Shown here: positions 23,055 to 34,885 of the stretch, one piece after another
Position numbering within the stretch: the stretch's first letter is position 1
Layout: the number at the start of each line of letters is the position of its first letter
Source: Sphagnum magellanicum
Taxonomy: Eukaryota > Streptophyta > Sphagnopsida > Sphagnales > Sphagnaceae
NCBI GenBank assembly: GCA_021904315.1
Contig: CM038907.1
Span: forward strand, 23,877,223 to 23,941,222
Length of the DNA: 64,000 nt
Direction of reading: 5' to 3'
Notes under the pieces: model-generated
Database searches by the model: none
Seen by the model: the letters and a program-made list of their open reading frames with translations, nothing else
Told to the model about the DNA's origin: nothing
Program-made: the position numbers and the translations under genes

Positions 23055-26000
23055 ATCTTTTTCCCCGTCTCCCATCTTCTTCTCACATTCAAGACATTCC
23101 AATTGCTTCCCTTACAAATGGCAACTCCAGGATTGCTAAAGGACCTGACTTTGACATCTTTCTGTCATGGTTTTCTCCTTCTCCTGTCTTCTTGTTGCAC
23201 TCAAGAAATTCCAATTGCTTCCCTTACAATTAGCAACTCTGGGATTGCTGAAGGACCTGAGCATGACATCTTTCTGTCTTCTTTTTCTCCTTCTTCTCCC
23301 AGTTTCTCCTCACATTCATGGAATTCTAGTTGCTTACCTTATGAACAGCAACTCTGGGATTGCTAAAGGACCTGAGCATGACATCTTTCTGTCATCTTTT
23401 TCTCCTTCTTCTCCCAGTTTCTCCTCACATTCATGCAATTCCAGTTGCTTACCTTACGAACAGCAATTCTGGGATTGCTAAAGAACCTGACTTTGTCCTT
23501 GTTCTCCCATCTTCTTGTCACACTCAATGAATTCCAATTGCTTATGTTACAAATAGCAACCCCAGGATTGCTAAAGGACTTGACTTTGACATCTTTCATG
23601 TCTATTGTGTTCTCTTTCAAGATGTGAAAGGCAAGGTTTTTACATGTACTAACTGCAATTTTTCTGTTGTGGATTGCACATTTGGAGAAGGGGGGGTGGG
23701 GGGGGTTTGTGTGCCCAGTGTTGATCATCAATGTTACCTTGATTATATATCTGATTTGCATTTTGGCTGCAAAACTTGCAACATCTTTTATGGAAAAATC
23801 TTTCTACCTTCATTTTTTTTCTGAGAGAGTGCATATCTGAAACCCTTTTGAAATTTTAGAGTTTTTTGTATAGGGGAAGTCCTCATCCTGAGGGACTCCA
23901 TGATATGAGGCCATGCTTGTGAGGGTGGTAGCCCAAGCAGGTGGTGCTGAATTCTCCAGGAAGTCAGAATCCCCTTCAGAAAAACTGTGGAATTTTTCTT
24001 GGAATTTGGAGCTTATGGCAAATCCCAGGGACCTTACAGGGCTCCCAAGGGTATAATGCAGAAGGCATGGGGGGCTCTGATTCTGCATCAGAACCCACCC
24101 TAGAAATACACTTGACAAAATTTCCATGGTTTTTACTTGTAATTGTGTAATCCACTGTATAATGTTGATCCCTTACTATTTTAAGTTCTTTTGTTTAGAA
24201 GCTTATTCAGGATTGTTGCAGATGGACTGTTGTTAGCTGTTGACTTACCATAGAAATGAAAGGCAGAGTTATCATGATGGTAGAGAAGGTTGGGAGAATG
24301 ATTTTTGGTGTTGTGTGTGTAGGCTGGATTTAGAGTGTTGAAAGAGGACTCAATGGGTCATGGACGACAGGTATTGGCAGCATGGGAGTATCCTAAGGAG
24401 GGTATGGGCTACAGGCCCTGCCTTCATGATCTACATCATGACTCCTTTGAAGGTGGTAGCATTTTTTGTCTCTTCTTGATCCATTGAGATTTTGTGTTCT
24501 AATAGTGCAAAGCAGATCAAGAAATGTGTTACATCATGGATACACTGCTTATTGTACAAGGGGTGGTTGTACAGTTGAATACAGAGGTTGAAATCCTGGA
24601 CACTGTATGACTGGAACATAATGTGGGGGTCTATGTGGGTGTTTGCAATGGTTCAGGTTTGCCTCTGTCCAATGGGTACATACTGGTAGAGGCAAATGGT
24701 GGCCTCAACCAGCAACGCTCCACGGTATATGTCCTTTTCATCCTATCTTGCATGCTTTAGAACATGTTAGACAGTGAGTGTGAAAGCACAAACTAATATT
24801 TTCTGAGGCTCATTTGTCATGATGGTTACTGTGTACAATTTCTCATATTCATATGTATCATGCTCATGCAGATTTGCAATGCGGTAGCTGTCGCAAAGCT
24901 GATGAATGCCACTCTCATTATTCCCCTCTTTCATTTTAACAGTGTATGGAAAGATCCAAGGTAGTGCTTTTTCCCTGGAGATAGCATGCCTTTTGTTGTG
25001 AGATGTCCTTAGAAGTTGCATCAAGACTTCTGCACCTGTTTTGATGAAAAGCCAAGCCAGACTTAAAGTAAAAAGTTGTGCATGAACACTCTCTAGGGCT
25101 GTGTTCTTGCACAGCTGCTTGCTTGGTTGTAATTGCTAAATCATGGTTGGTTCATCTTGGGTTTTCCAATAGTCAAGGGACATGTGTTTTGACTGCAAGC
25201 ATTTCAGAGCAGTCCTTAACCAGTAGAATGATTTTGTGCAGTGTTTTTGGGGATATATTTGATGAAGAGCATTTCATCAATTCATTGGCACAACAAGTCA
25301 GGATATTGAAGGAGCTACCCAAAGAAGTAATGTCAAGATTTGAGAACATCAGCATGATTCAAAGAGTGAAAGTGAAGGCATGGTCATTGCCTCGATTCTA
25401 CCTGGAGACAGCACTTCCATTACTCAAGCAGCATGGGTGTGTTACTGCTGTTTCTCTTGATCTGCTCATTAGTATTTTCCCATGTACTGTTCTCAAAATG
25501 TGACTGCACTTGTCATGACTTGTGCATTAAGTAGAAAAACCAGGGTTCACCATATTTTCTTAATAGTGTGGTGGACGTGCACATTACAAATAATGATGAT
25601 GTGGGCTTTGTTATGATGATGCATTTTGCAGAGTTGTTAGATTTACCCCATTTGCAAACCGGCTGGCATATGATGGAATACCAGGAGGGATCCAAAAATT
25701 ACGTTGTTTTGCAAACTTTGAGGCCCTTCGATTTGCACCACCCATTGCCACAATTGCGCAGTTGCTGGTGAAACGCATGGCAGCTAAAAGTGCAAGCACC
25801 AATGGCAATTATGTTGCCATCCATCTGCGTTATGAACAGGCAAGTTTAGCTGTACCTCATTTTGGTAGACTAATAGTGCGATGACTCCCAATTTTAGATC
25901 AATGAAACTCATTTGCCTTTTGGGTTTTACTTTATTTCATTTGTGAAGGAGTAATGCCAACTTTTATGCACCTTGATAATGTAATTCTCAAGAGTCAAGA

Positions 26001-27272
26001 GATTTAATGTGACAGGATATGGTGGCATTTTCACGGTGCGTGTATGAGGGAGACCAAGAGGAGAAGGTGAGACTGGATAATGCACGGGAGAGGGGATGGC
26101 GGGGCAAGTTCAACAGAACTGGTCGTGTGCAGGCAACACCAGAAGAAATTAGGAGGGATGGGAAATGCCCATTGACACCTGTAGAGGTGTGCTTTCTCCC
26201 ATCTTGCAAGTCGTACAATGCTTTATGTACTTCATTTTCAGTTTTGTTGGCTATCCAGCCTCGATTGTAGTAGTGTGGGGAGTGAATTGGGCTCAAATTG
26301 TGTTAGCAGGTGGGCATGATGCTTCGAGGCATGGGTTTCAGCAACACAACCCAAATTTTTCTAGCAGCTGGGAAGATCTATAATGAGGAGGAGAGCATGA
26401 AGCCCCTCCGCAGAATGTTTCCTTATCTTGAGACCAAACAAACACTTCTCTCCCCAGAGGAGTATGCTCCATTTGAGGTATTGAGCTGTAAATATGTACA
26501 TATGAAGCTTTATAGCCAGATGCTCAAAACCTGAAGAGTTTTCACTTCAACATGTTATACAATTTATGACACTAGTCCTCAAAGTCAATGGAAGTTTATA
26601 AGTAGTGATTAAGGAGGAGTCATGATGGGATTATTGTGGTTATGCGACAGGGGTATTCATCACGCCTGGCTGCAATCGATTATACTGTGTGTTTGCACAG
26701 TGAGGTGTTTGTGACAACACAAGGGGGCAACTTTCCACAAATCATGATGGGGCACCGCCGCTTTTTAAACAAGGGCCACTCTAAGACAATCAACCCCGAT
26801 AAGCGCAGTCTTGTTAAGTTAATGGATAATCCCAAAATTAAGTAAGTTCAATCCAAACCCTAACTCTGTAATTGTGGACAAGTTGAGCAAAGGTCCAAAC
26901 CAAGAGGCTGTTCTCTTTACCTATTTGGGCATTGAAAGAGACCTTCCTTCAACATTTGATTTGTGGATATTCAATTAGATGTCCACAAATATGGCCACTA
27001 GGGAGTTTACTAGGGCTTTAATTGATTGATGACATCTTAATCTTCTCTTATGTTGGTTTTATGTGCACAGATGGGAGAAATTTGCTGGCCACTTGGAGGA
27101 GATGCTCCGACACATTGATTCAAAGGGCCTTGCATTTCGCAAGTCATTACCCGTGTTGCCAACACAACTTTTTCAAAACCCTAAAGCTTCACTTTACACC
27201 TGCCCAGTGCCAGAGTGTATGTGTCCAGAAAATCCAAATTCCATCGAGACAGAATTGCAGGATTCTGAGTGA
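22566..27272 (+). CDS. Plant GDP-fucose protein O-fucosyltransferase-like, type II membrane protein, 622 residues
   Basis: I read ten exons: 22566-23012, 24323-24452, 24657-24724, 24872-24960, 25242-25436, 25632-25839, 26016-26186, 26310-26477, 26651-26841, 27071-27272. All borders are GT-AG except the donor at 25840, which is GC. The 1869-nt frame is open. The N-terminus is a Ser/Gly/Arg-rich tail, then one membrane segment at about residues 85-107, as expected for a Golgi type II enzyme. Family marks are [29 protein letters not shown] (about 204-214), [42 protein letters not shown] (about 374-386, the sugar-nucleotide-binding Arg), and [19 protein letters not shown] (about 511). Arabidopsis members act in cell-wall and cell-adhesion glycosylation, but the acceptor for this one is unknown. 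I chose the ATG at 22566 because the frame has a stop just upstream (22524). Confidence 0.9.
23019..23050 (+). repeat. (TC)n microsatellite next to a splice donor
   Basis: A run of TC/CT dinucleotides begins only six bases after the intron 1 donor (GTAGGCCA). Its length would be expected to vary between individuals. The nearest intronic splice context may be affected by its length. Confidence 0.85.
23090..23600 (+). repeat. Intronic minisatellite, about 115-bp unit, five copies
   Basis: Within intron 1 of the O-fucosyltransferase gene, the word ATTCCAATTGCTT (variants with AATTCTAGTTGC or AATTCCAGTTGC) recurs at 23096, 23208, 23323, 23438 and 23531, giving spacings of 112, 115, 115 and 93 bases. 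Each unit continues with AGCAACTC-GGGATTGCTAAAGGACCTGA and TCTTTCTGTC. The repeats hold open frames in several phases, which explains the ORFs here. They are not coding. Confidence 0.85.
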
Positions 27273-28970
27273 AGCTTCATCTCCTGATGTCAAAAAATAT
27301 TTGTTTCATGGGTGAGGGGTTTTGGTGCTTTTGTGAACCTAGTATTAATGGGGGTTTCTTCTTGGTGACCCCCCTTCCCCCCCATCTTCAATGCCTTTTC
27401 ACTGTAATTTATTCTGCTGCTTATCCATTATTCTCTGTAATTAATACACAGGCTCTGGATGTCACTAAGAGTCCTTCTGTGAATAATGGCACCATTCTGT
27501 TGTCATGCAGCATTGCAATGTTTGTCTTCTATTAATTCCAGGACTCTTGTCTCTATATAGACAATTGTTGTCCTTCCAGTGTTGTGCAGATGTTCACACA
27601 GATGTTCCTGCAAAGTCTGTGATGAAATGGCTTCTCACAGACGTGATTTTCTGTGATCACTCCATCAAGAGTGTGTCAAACTAGTTGCGTACGTCATGCT
27701 CTTACTATACTCTTGACCTGTTAATGATCTCGCTGAAGTGACCAGGAGAGAGGCCAAAAGATAAAGTTGGATTTTTTCAATTGCTAACAGGAGTTGAGTG
27801 AGGACAAAGGTTGGCAGCTGCTACTGTAATTATTCAGGAACTTTGATGGAGGAATTGCAGCAGGAATTTGCATGATAATCCTCACAAAATATATATGGAG
27901 TCCACAGCACAAATACCATCCATTGAAGAAGAAATAAGTAAGAAAGATGGCAACCTGAGAGCTGGAATTTGGAAATTTGTTTTGAAAATGAAGAAAAATA
28001 GACATTTAATTTGGTAATCAAGTGCAATTGAGTCATCAGTTGTGTTTTACCTTATTTGGTTAAAAGGTGAACATTTTGTTTTCATGATGATAGAAATGCA
28101 TTTGCTTTTCATGAAGGTAATAATAACCATATAATGTGAAAAGTCTCTTGCTTGCTTACATCTGCACCTGGTACCCACTTGCAAGTGGCATCATGTTTCA
28201 TCTGTAAAGTACTGGTGAAAGGAAGATAAGATGGTTTGCAAGGAGGTGTGGAGAAGAAAGATACAAAGTGTTGAATGTGTGTACATTTTTTCCCAAGCTC
28301 AATATTAAAATAGAGACGCAAAAGTTATGCCTCATTTCTTGTAGTTGAACTTTCCAAACAAAATCCAAGTGAAAAAGCTGAAGCACAAGTGTAACTAATA
28401 GCTTGTGATGCCCAATTGTAAAGTTTCCACTACAAAACTAATAAACAACAATATACATAATGATATCAAAGGTCTGCTTTGAGCTAGTGTTATGTGGGTA
28501 TTGCATTTGGTCCTGGTATGCTCAATATGATGGGTGGAGGAGACCAGCCTACTCCTGGAATGTAACGAAACACAAGAAAATGATATAAATAAAAGGTGTT
28601 GGCAAGCTTAATTTCAGTTTCGGTATGAGCATGAAATGGTATAATGTTTTTGAAAATTGATGTTAGTGGGTGTATGAACACTGGTCTGGTATGGCACTTT
28701 TGAAGAATCCAAACAAAGTTTGGGTACAATAACTTTGAAATACGTGTCAAATATATGTCTATATATCGAAGAAAATTGTGTTCATCAATTTGTGGACTAA
28801 AAAAACCTAATTCCTGAAGCCCTAAATAATTATTTAATAGGGAAAGCCAGATGTTTTGTGCCTTTCTCTATGAAGGTGTAACATGTCCACTTCCGTCTCC
28901 AAGTTCTCTTACCTTAAAAGAATAAATTGGTCAAAATAGTATGGGAAAAAATAGTGCCCACTTTGGATGG

Positions 28971-29084
28971 ATAGGGAAAGAATTGGGGGAGATGTAGAAT
29001 GAAGGAGAGAAAAAAGATAGGGAGCAAAAGAGAATGTGGGAGAAAGGAGAAGGAAATTAAGGGAAAGGGAGAAGAAATAAATAT
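28971..29084 (+). repeat. Polypurine tract, about 110 bp
   Basis: The plus strand is almost all A and G for about 110 bases (GATAGGGAAAGAATTGGGGG onward), with scattered T and C interruptions. Long homopurine tracts can form triplex DNA. This tract is not a simple dinucleotide repeat and shows no coding signal. Confidence 0.6.
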
Positions 29085-29229
29085 TGCAAAAGGGTAAAAT
29101 TTGACACATTTTGTAAAAGAAGATATGAAATTGACATCAACAATAAGCATATACCATATGCATGAACAATTGTTCATAGGTGAATATTGATCACATGGTT
29201 TAACATATGGATGAAATTGAGAACACAAA

Positions 29230-29450
29230 TTAATTGTATGATATGAATGAATATATGTCCTTGAAATCTATCACATGAATGAAAATGAATCCCATGAATG
29301 AAAATCGCAATATTGGTGATGTTGATAACATGAATGATGAAAAGCATCACTTGAATGAAATTCAATGACATCGATAGAATTGACCAAATGATCAGATTTT
29401 ACAACAGGGATGAAACTAAATTCATAAATGAAAATGACCATCATCTATAG
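29230..29450 (+). repeat. Degenerate short tandem repeat (ATGAATGAAAAT-like)
   Basis: Words such as ATGAATGAAAATGAATCCC, CATGAATGAAAATCGC, ACATGAATGATGAAAAGC, CACTTGAATGAAATTC and AATGAAAATGACC recur every 18-30 bases. It reads as an old, eroded simple repeat. Confidence 0.5.
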
Positions 29451-31069
29451 GTGGATGTATATGTCCATGTGGAGGCCTACATATTTACCTCTTGCTCCCC
29501 TTACAAACCTCCATGTCTTTCCCAGGAAGGAACTTTTCCCCCCTTAATAAACCTACCTCCTGATTGCAAACTTGAACCTTCATTAAAATTACTTTCAAAC
29601 CTGTTCTAGTACTCCTTGCAGTTTGCAATCATTAATGGTAGAATGGTCCAAAAGCAAGCATATGTGAAAAAACTTGACAATTGTTGTTCAACTATACTCA
29701 TGAAACTATCCCTAAGAAAAAATAAATTCTAATTGCCCAAATGAATTGAGGATTGCTTTTTTTTGGATGAGTAGCCCAAACTTGATGTTGATTTGACCCT
29801 TTCTTCTTCAACAAACTTGCCACCATGGCAACAGAAAAATTGTCACCAATCACAACATCCATGAAAACTACGTGCATTCCAATTATCTACCTATGACTGA
29901 AATTTCGCACTTCTTTGCCAAATATTTATTTATTTTCAAAAATTAGGTTTGGCAGTTTCAAATTTAATCTTCCAGAATTTCAACAGTAAAGGATTAGGTG
30001 TGCAAAGTACACCTTGTATCATGTATTTGTAATAATAACCCAACGGAGTTTGATTTTGAACAATTTTGACAAATATCAATAATGTTTTTCTTTTCTTTTT
30101 TCCAGCAAAACCTTTTTGTGAATTATTTTGTCCCAAACATTAGAGACTATAGGTACAGTAGGCAAAAAAAAATTTAATAAGTATTTGATTTCATGCCAAT
30201 AATGGGATAAGCAATTAGATATCGTAAACTTTCATATTGAGCAAAGTAATTAGTTCATATATACTTTGATATTCATGTCATAGTAAAGGCAAACCAAAAT
30301 GATCTTTTTTGAGTAAACTTTTAAGGTGAGGTTATATATTGACCATTTATTACTTACATGCATTATTCAGGTTAAACTTCAATTTCATTTTTCCATTTCC
30401 AAATGGCATTCCTACCTTCATGGAGAATGACAAAGGTTCCACGTAATTGTTTGCAAAAATCAAATTCATTAAAGTTGTATTTGAAAGATTAGAAATTACC
30501 TCAAATAGGTGATGGGATGAAAAAGTTCAACCTACAAACTGTAAGTAAGCTACGTGAATATGAAACCTCTTGGTTCTATGGTTTAGAAGTGGTAGGTATC
30601 AGAACACTTGTTTATGTAAAGATCAAAGTTTCGGATGAACTTAAATATATTTGTTCCAACAAATTGTTCAGAGTGAAGGATTGACAGACAATTGCTTATG
30701 AAAGGTGGCATTCAACAGTGTTCATTCCAGCCATTTTAACTTCTATAATTGTGTTACCGAAAGCCAAAAAACTTGTGACTGTTATCCCCACATTGGTGAT
30801 TGGAATATTCATGCTCTGTTGAGTGTTGTTGATGTGCATGTTTTATTGTTATGATTTTTTCTGGTGCTAGAGTCCAATATCAAAGTCTCGGGGTTCTACG
30901 TAATACTTCATTGAGGTTGTGGCAAGAGCCCAAGATCCAATAATGGCAGTTCCAGCTAGCACTCTCCTCCTGATCATCTGCTATTGGCATGCCAGAAATT
31001 CAGGATTCAATCAGGCCAGTTGTATAGTGAGGCATAGATGCCACCATCGCATAATGACCTCAGCTGTAG

Positions 31070-31130
31070 GCCCTCCTGCTGTATGGAGGGTATTTCAAAA
31101 AGTGAAACACGCTCTGTACAGCAGGAGGGC
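31070..31130. repeat. Perfect 14-bp inverted repeat with 33-nt loop
   Basis: Arms 31070-31083 (GCCCTCCTGCTGTA) and 31117-31130 (TACAGCAGGAGGGC) are exact reverse complements. The hairpin lies about 600 bases beyond the stop codon of the receptor pseudokinase gene on its minus-strand 3' side. It could lie in a long 3' untranslated region. The stem is too short for a plant microRNA precursor. Confidence 0.75.
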
Positions 31131-31720
31131 TCTGCCCTTGTTACAAACAACCCCCTTGTTAAATGCCCCCGCAGCCTCATTCATTCATGCTGAGAAACAC
31201 CCTCAGATCAGGGCTCCACTCTCCGGTCCAGGGCATAAATCCCCAGCTCCTAGGGCGTTTCACTACACGAACCCAGTTGCAGGAAAAATGACTACACAGC
31301 AATTGCCTCAATCAACTAAGACTTGAAGACCACACAAATTTGCATACAGCAACCGAAATCCAAACAGACGTTCAGAAATCCTGCTACTCCACACACTGCT
31401 GAAAAGCCCAGAATCATGCAGAATCCAGCAATCACCACTTTGGCAAACTCGGGTGCTAAAGTTACAACAAAACATCAAATGATGAGCACGTGATCACACT
31501 AGAGTCTCACAGTTCAGAAGCTCAGCAAATTCTCACTGTGGGATTCCTACAATCACACTGGCCCACAGTTCTGCAACATGATTGCAACTTAATGACCACT
31601 ACAAAACATCTGGTTGGTCCTCTCTACAGTGCCACAAATAGAGCACACTGAAAGTACTATCCTATCCTTTCTAATAGCATTAAGAGTTGGTACTCAGGGG
31701 TTAATGATTATATACACTGG

Positions 31721-33601
31721 CTATGACACTGAGACAACAAGCTCGTACCCTGCTCTTGGGCCTGAGTCTGACATGTTTAGGGAATCATCATGCTGATCAG
31801 AGAAATTGTACTTTTGCCCAATGGCACACAACAGTTGGTAGACTTCATACATGGAAGGTCGCTCCCTGGCAGCTGAGTTAACACATAACAATCCTACCTT
31901 CAATACCTGCTTCATCTCATCATCTGCACCTTTGCCGACCAATGTCCTCTCTATAGCATCTGTTATGCGGCCACTGGCAGAAAGCATCCCAACCCAGTCC
32001 ACCAAAAGGCCCTTGAAGCCAGTGTCCATCAACACATCAACAGGTTTTTGACCTGTAATCAACTCAAGCAAAACCACCCCAAAACTGTACACATCACCCC
32101 TTGTTGTGGCCATAAGTGTGCGCACATACTCTGGTGCCACATAACCCACATCCCCAAAGTTGCCATTGACAAAGGTGCTGATATGTGTGTCAGGTACAGT
32201 GTTCATAAGCCGTGCGAGCCCAAACTCTGTGATCTTTGGCTCAAACTCCTCGTCCAGTTGTATACTGCTTGCACTAATGTTGCGGTGAATGATGCGTGGA
32301 TTGCAGGTGTGGTGCAACCATGCAAGGCCCCTTGCTGCACCAATGGCAATCTTCAGACGAGTTGGCCAATCCAAAGTCACCTTCTCAAATGTCTCATGTA
32401 ATTGGTACTTTAGGCTCTCATTAGGCATATGTTTATACACCAGAAGACGCTCACTACCTGCCACACAGTAGCCCAGCAATGGAACCAAGTTTTGGTGCTT
32501 CAGCTGTCCAAGTGTGTCCATCTCTGTCCTGAATTGTCGCTCACTGTGAGCAGATGAACCATGCAACCGCTTGATTGCCAGAACCAAACCATCACGAAAT
32601 TCGGCTCTGTACATTGTGCCACTAGGGCTGGAGCCTATGCAAGCATCCTTGCTAAAATCATTTGTGGCCTCCATGAGATCTGCCAGCCTAATCCTCATCA
32701 AGGGCTGCTCAAACATTGCAACCCCAATCAACTTGGGTCCTCTAATGCGCTTGGCCCACTTGCTTTCATCCCGCAACATAGCTGCCTCTGCTTTGTTGGT
32801 TCTGTGTATGAGAAGCCAGAAGACCAGGGCTCCAATTGCCAGTACTGCAGATGCACTTCCTATTGAACTTCCGACAATAATACCTGCACTTGTCACTCTC
32901 TTTGCTGGTCGATTATCACATATCTTGCGCAGAGGTGGCCCACATAAGCTTGGATTGTCCTCGAAGCTGCTAGCATCAAAGCCTGGCAATTTCTCATTTT
33001 CTCGGTCCACAAAGGTACTTGGGATTGATCCTTCCAGAAGGTTACTTGACACATTGAACTTCTGAAGACGATCCAAAATCCCAATTTGTGCAGGTATTGT
33101 GCCTGACAGCTGATTGTTGTTCAGCATGATGTTATTCAAGAAAAAGCATCGTGCAAGATTGGGAGGGATGTTACCAGTGATATTGTTTCTCGAGACATCC
33201 AAGTCGACCAGATTAGGAACAACATCTGAGCACAGGCTCTGGGGAATAGGGCCTGTAAATCTGTTGTCCGATAAGTCCAGGCGTGTCAAGGCTTTACAGC
33301 TGCTTAAACCATCAGGGAAAGATCCTGTGAGTTGTGAACCTGCAAGCTGGATGAAGTACACAGGGGGTGCATTGTTGCCATAGCATGTCACTCCATGCCA
33401 GTCACAAATTGAAGCACTCGTGTTTTCATTCCAGCCTGCTAGAAGCCCTAAAGGATCCCCAACCGACTCCTTGAACTTCTGCAAACAAACCAGATCATCT
33501 GTGTCTGATACCACCATGGCCACTGTTTGCATCCACGCTAATCCCAGAAATAACCTCATGACCAAGCTGTAGTCAGTCACCATCAAAGCAGATCTTGCCA
33601 T
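31721..33601 (-). CDS. BIR-type leucine-rich-repeat receptor pseudokinase, 626 residues
   Basis: This is one uninterrupted frame, as usual for BAK1-interacting receptor-like kinases. It has a signal peptide (about 1-31) and an LRR N-cap (DDLVCLQKFKESVGDP, then W-GVTC). Four to five LRRs follow (LTRLDLSDNRFTGPIPQSL, LDVSRNNITGNIP, NNQLSGTIP, FNVSSNLLEGSIP), then a membrane segment (about 229-256). The kinase-like domain has the VAIK Lys (LAIKRL), but the glycine loop is IGSSPSGTMYRA, the catalytic loop reads HRN instead of HRD, and the metal-binding DFG reads EFG. The activation segment THISTFVNGNFGDVGYVAPEY is typical of BIR1-BIR3. In Arabidopsis these proteins bind BAK1/SERK co-receptors at the plasma membrane and restrain immune signalling. 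Loss of both catalytic Asp residues points to a scaffold-like role here. Alternative starts are Met7 and Met15. Confidence 0.92.
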   Translation of the reverse strand: MARSALMVTDYSLVMRLFLGLAWMQTVAMVVSDTDDLVCLQKFKESVGDPLGLLAGWNENTSASICDWHGVTCYGNNAPPVYFIQLAGSQLTGSFPDGLSSCKALTRLDLSDNRFTGPIPQSLCSDVVPNLVDLDVSRNNITGNIPPNLARCFFLNNIMLNNNQLSGTIPAQIGILDRLQKFNVSSNLLEGSIPSTFVDRENEKLPGFDASSFEDNPSLCGPPLRKICDNRPAKRVTSAGIIVGSSIGSASAVLAIGALVFWLLIHRTNKAEAAMLRDESKWAKRIRGPKLIGVAMFEQPLMRIRLADLMEATNDFSKDACIGSSPSGTMYRAEFRDGLVLAIKRLHGSSAHSERQFRTEMDTLGQLKHQNLVPLLGYCVAGSERLLVYKHMPNESLKYQLHETFEKVTLDWPTRLKIAIGAARGLAWLHHTCNPRIIHRNISASSIQLDEEFEPKITEFGLARLMNTVPDTHISTFVNGNFGDVGYVAPEYVRTLMATTRGDVYSFGVVLLELITGQKPVDVLMDTGFKGLLVDWVGMLSASGRITDAIERTLVGKGADDEMKQVLKVGLLCVNSAARERPSMYEVYQLLCAIGQKYNFSDQHDDSLNMSDSGPRAGYELVVSVS

Positions 33602-34885
33602 GGTGTCTTCAGTCTGGAAGCTTTTTTTCTGGCTGCAGTCTGCTCAATAGATGATGTATGTAGTTAGTTCACCGAAGCTGTGTGCAGCAGCAGGGCGCAA
33701 GCTATGCTGAATGACGACCCGTGCTACAATTACTTGTGTATCCAAGCAGCAGCTATTGATTCAAACCCTAGTTCTGGCTCACAGTTCCGAGCATCTGAAT
33801 TTTGCAACAAAAAATGTCTTCCAGCACCTGCAGCTGTGGAAGAAGACCACCCAACTTCAAAAATCTGCATTACAGTAAGTCAAGCTAGCAAGGTTCAACA
33901 GGAAAGAAACCCGGGAGCTGGAAACAACAGAAAAAGGTCGACAGGGATCACGAGCTCTACGACAGGCTCACACCAGCCTTCAGTAGCTCATACTACACGA
34001 GCTCGAGACTGTCCAAAGCCCTAGCTGTGTACACATACCTTATGCCACTGTGCTGTAAGTAGAGATCAGGTGGAAATCCCGCGGAGTCCTCCTACTAGCT
34101 GCTGCTGCTGCTGCCCCCGACCCAATGCCCCAAATGGGTAGAGCTCTAATGCAATGTAGCAGCTGATACACAGAAGGAAACACTAATCATCGACATCCGA
34201 AGCTGCAAGAACAAGAGTAGTCCCTCATTCCAACTTGCTCTTCAAGACACGGAGCAGCTAGCTAGCTAGCTAGCGACCGAAGTACAACAAGAGTTTGCTT
34301 GCAGAGGGAGAAGCAAGCAAACTTGCAAAAGATGAAGATCAATGGCGTAGCTGCTGTACTAGCGCAGCAGACTGGGAGAGTACTGACTGTGCTGCGACGA
34401 CGACGACAGAAACAACAACGACAACAACAAACAAGCCGTGTTCACGCCTCTTCCATCGGGATGCGGGATTGAAACAAGACAGACAACAGGACTCTCGTCA
34501 GGAGTCAGGACAGGAGGAAAAAAAAAAAGGTGGCAGGAAACACACCCACAGTCTCCAAGTCCCAGGTTCCTCAGACGCTCTCAGACATGACCCCACATGT
34601 CAGAACAGAACACAGGGACTAATTTCTTTCCCAATATCCCTTGACCCAACAAAAAAACAAACACACTGCGCGCGCGCGCACAGACACTCACTCTGTCTCT
34701 CTCTCCCTGGTGACTAGAGAGAGAGAGAGAGAGAAAGAGAGTGAGAGTCCCGAGTCAGGATTGACTGGAAAATTGAAATGCTTGAAAATGAAGTTGGGTG
34801 GACCTGATTTTCATCATTTGTTTGTCAGCTTCTGTGCTCCATTTTTCATTCCACTTGTGTAATAAATAGGGTAGTAATATATATA
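33602..34885 (-). promoter_or_regulatory. Putative promoter and leader of the receptor pseudokinase gene
   Basis: On the minus strand a TATATATA box lies at 34885-34878. About 130 bases further on there is a CT-repeat tract (GA on the plus strand, about 34717-34741), then a long GC-richer leader down to the start codon at 33601. The leader includes a (CTAG)n run at 34257-34275, CTG triplets near 34100 and an alternating CG run (34668-34679). The leader may contain an intron. Only the TATA and CT features are directly seen. Confidence 0.4.

Larger units (their letters stand above)
27273..31720. other. Intergenic region between two convergent genes
   Basis: This lies between the ends of the O-fucosyltransferase (+) and the receptor pseudokinase (-). 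It includes their 3' untranslated regions, whose ends I cannot place. It also holds a purine-rich tract (28971-29084), a degenerate ATGAATGAAAAT-rich zone (29230-29450) and a hairpin (31070-31130). No other gene is supported. Confidence 0.5.

Noticed and set aside
23167-23481. Open frame in the repeated part of intron 1
   Set aside because: It is made of the 115-bp minisatellite units and recurs in more than one phase. The flanking splice sites and conserved protein skip it.
31070-31130. MicroRNA precursor
   Set aside because: The stem is only 14 bp and pairing does not extend, which is too short for plant Dicer processing of a 20-22-nt duplex.
32048-32401. Plus-strand open frames across the receptor pseudokinase gene
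   Set aside because: They are antisense shadows of a single long coding frame and show no family signal.
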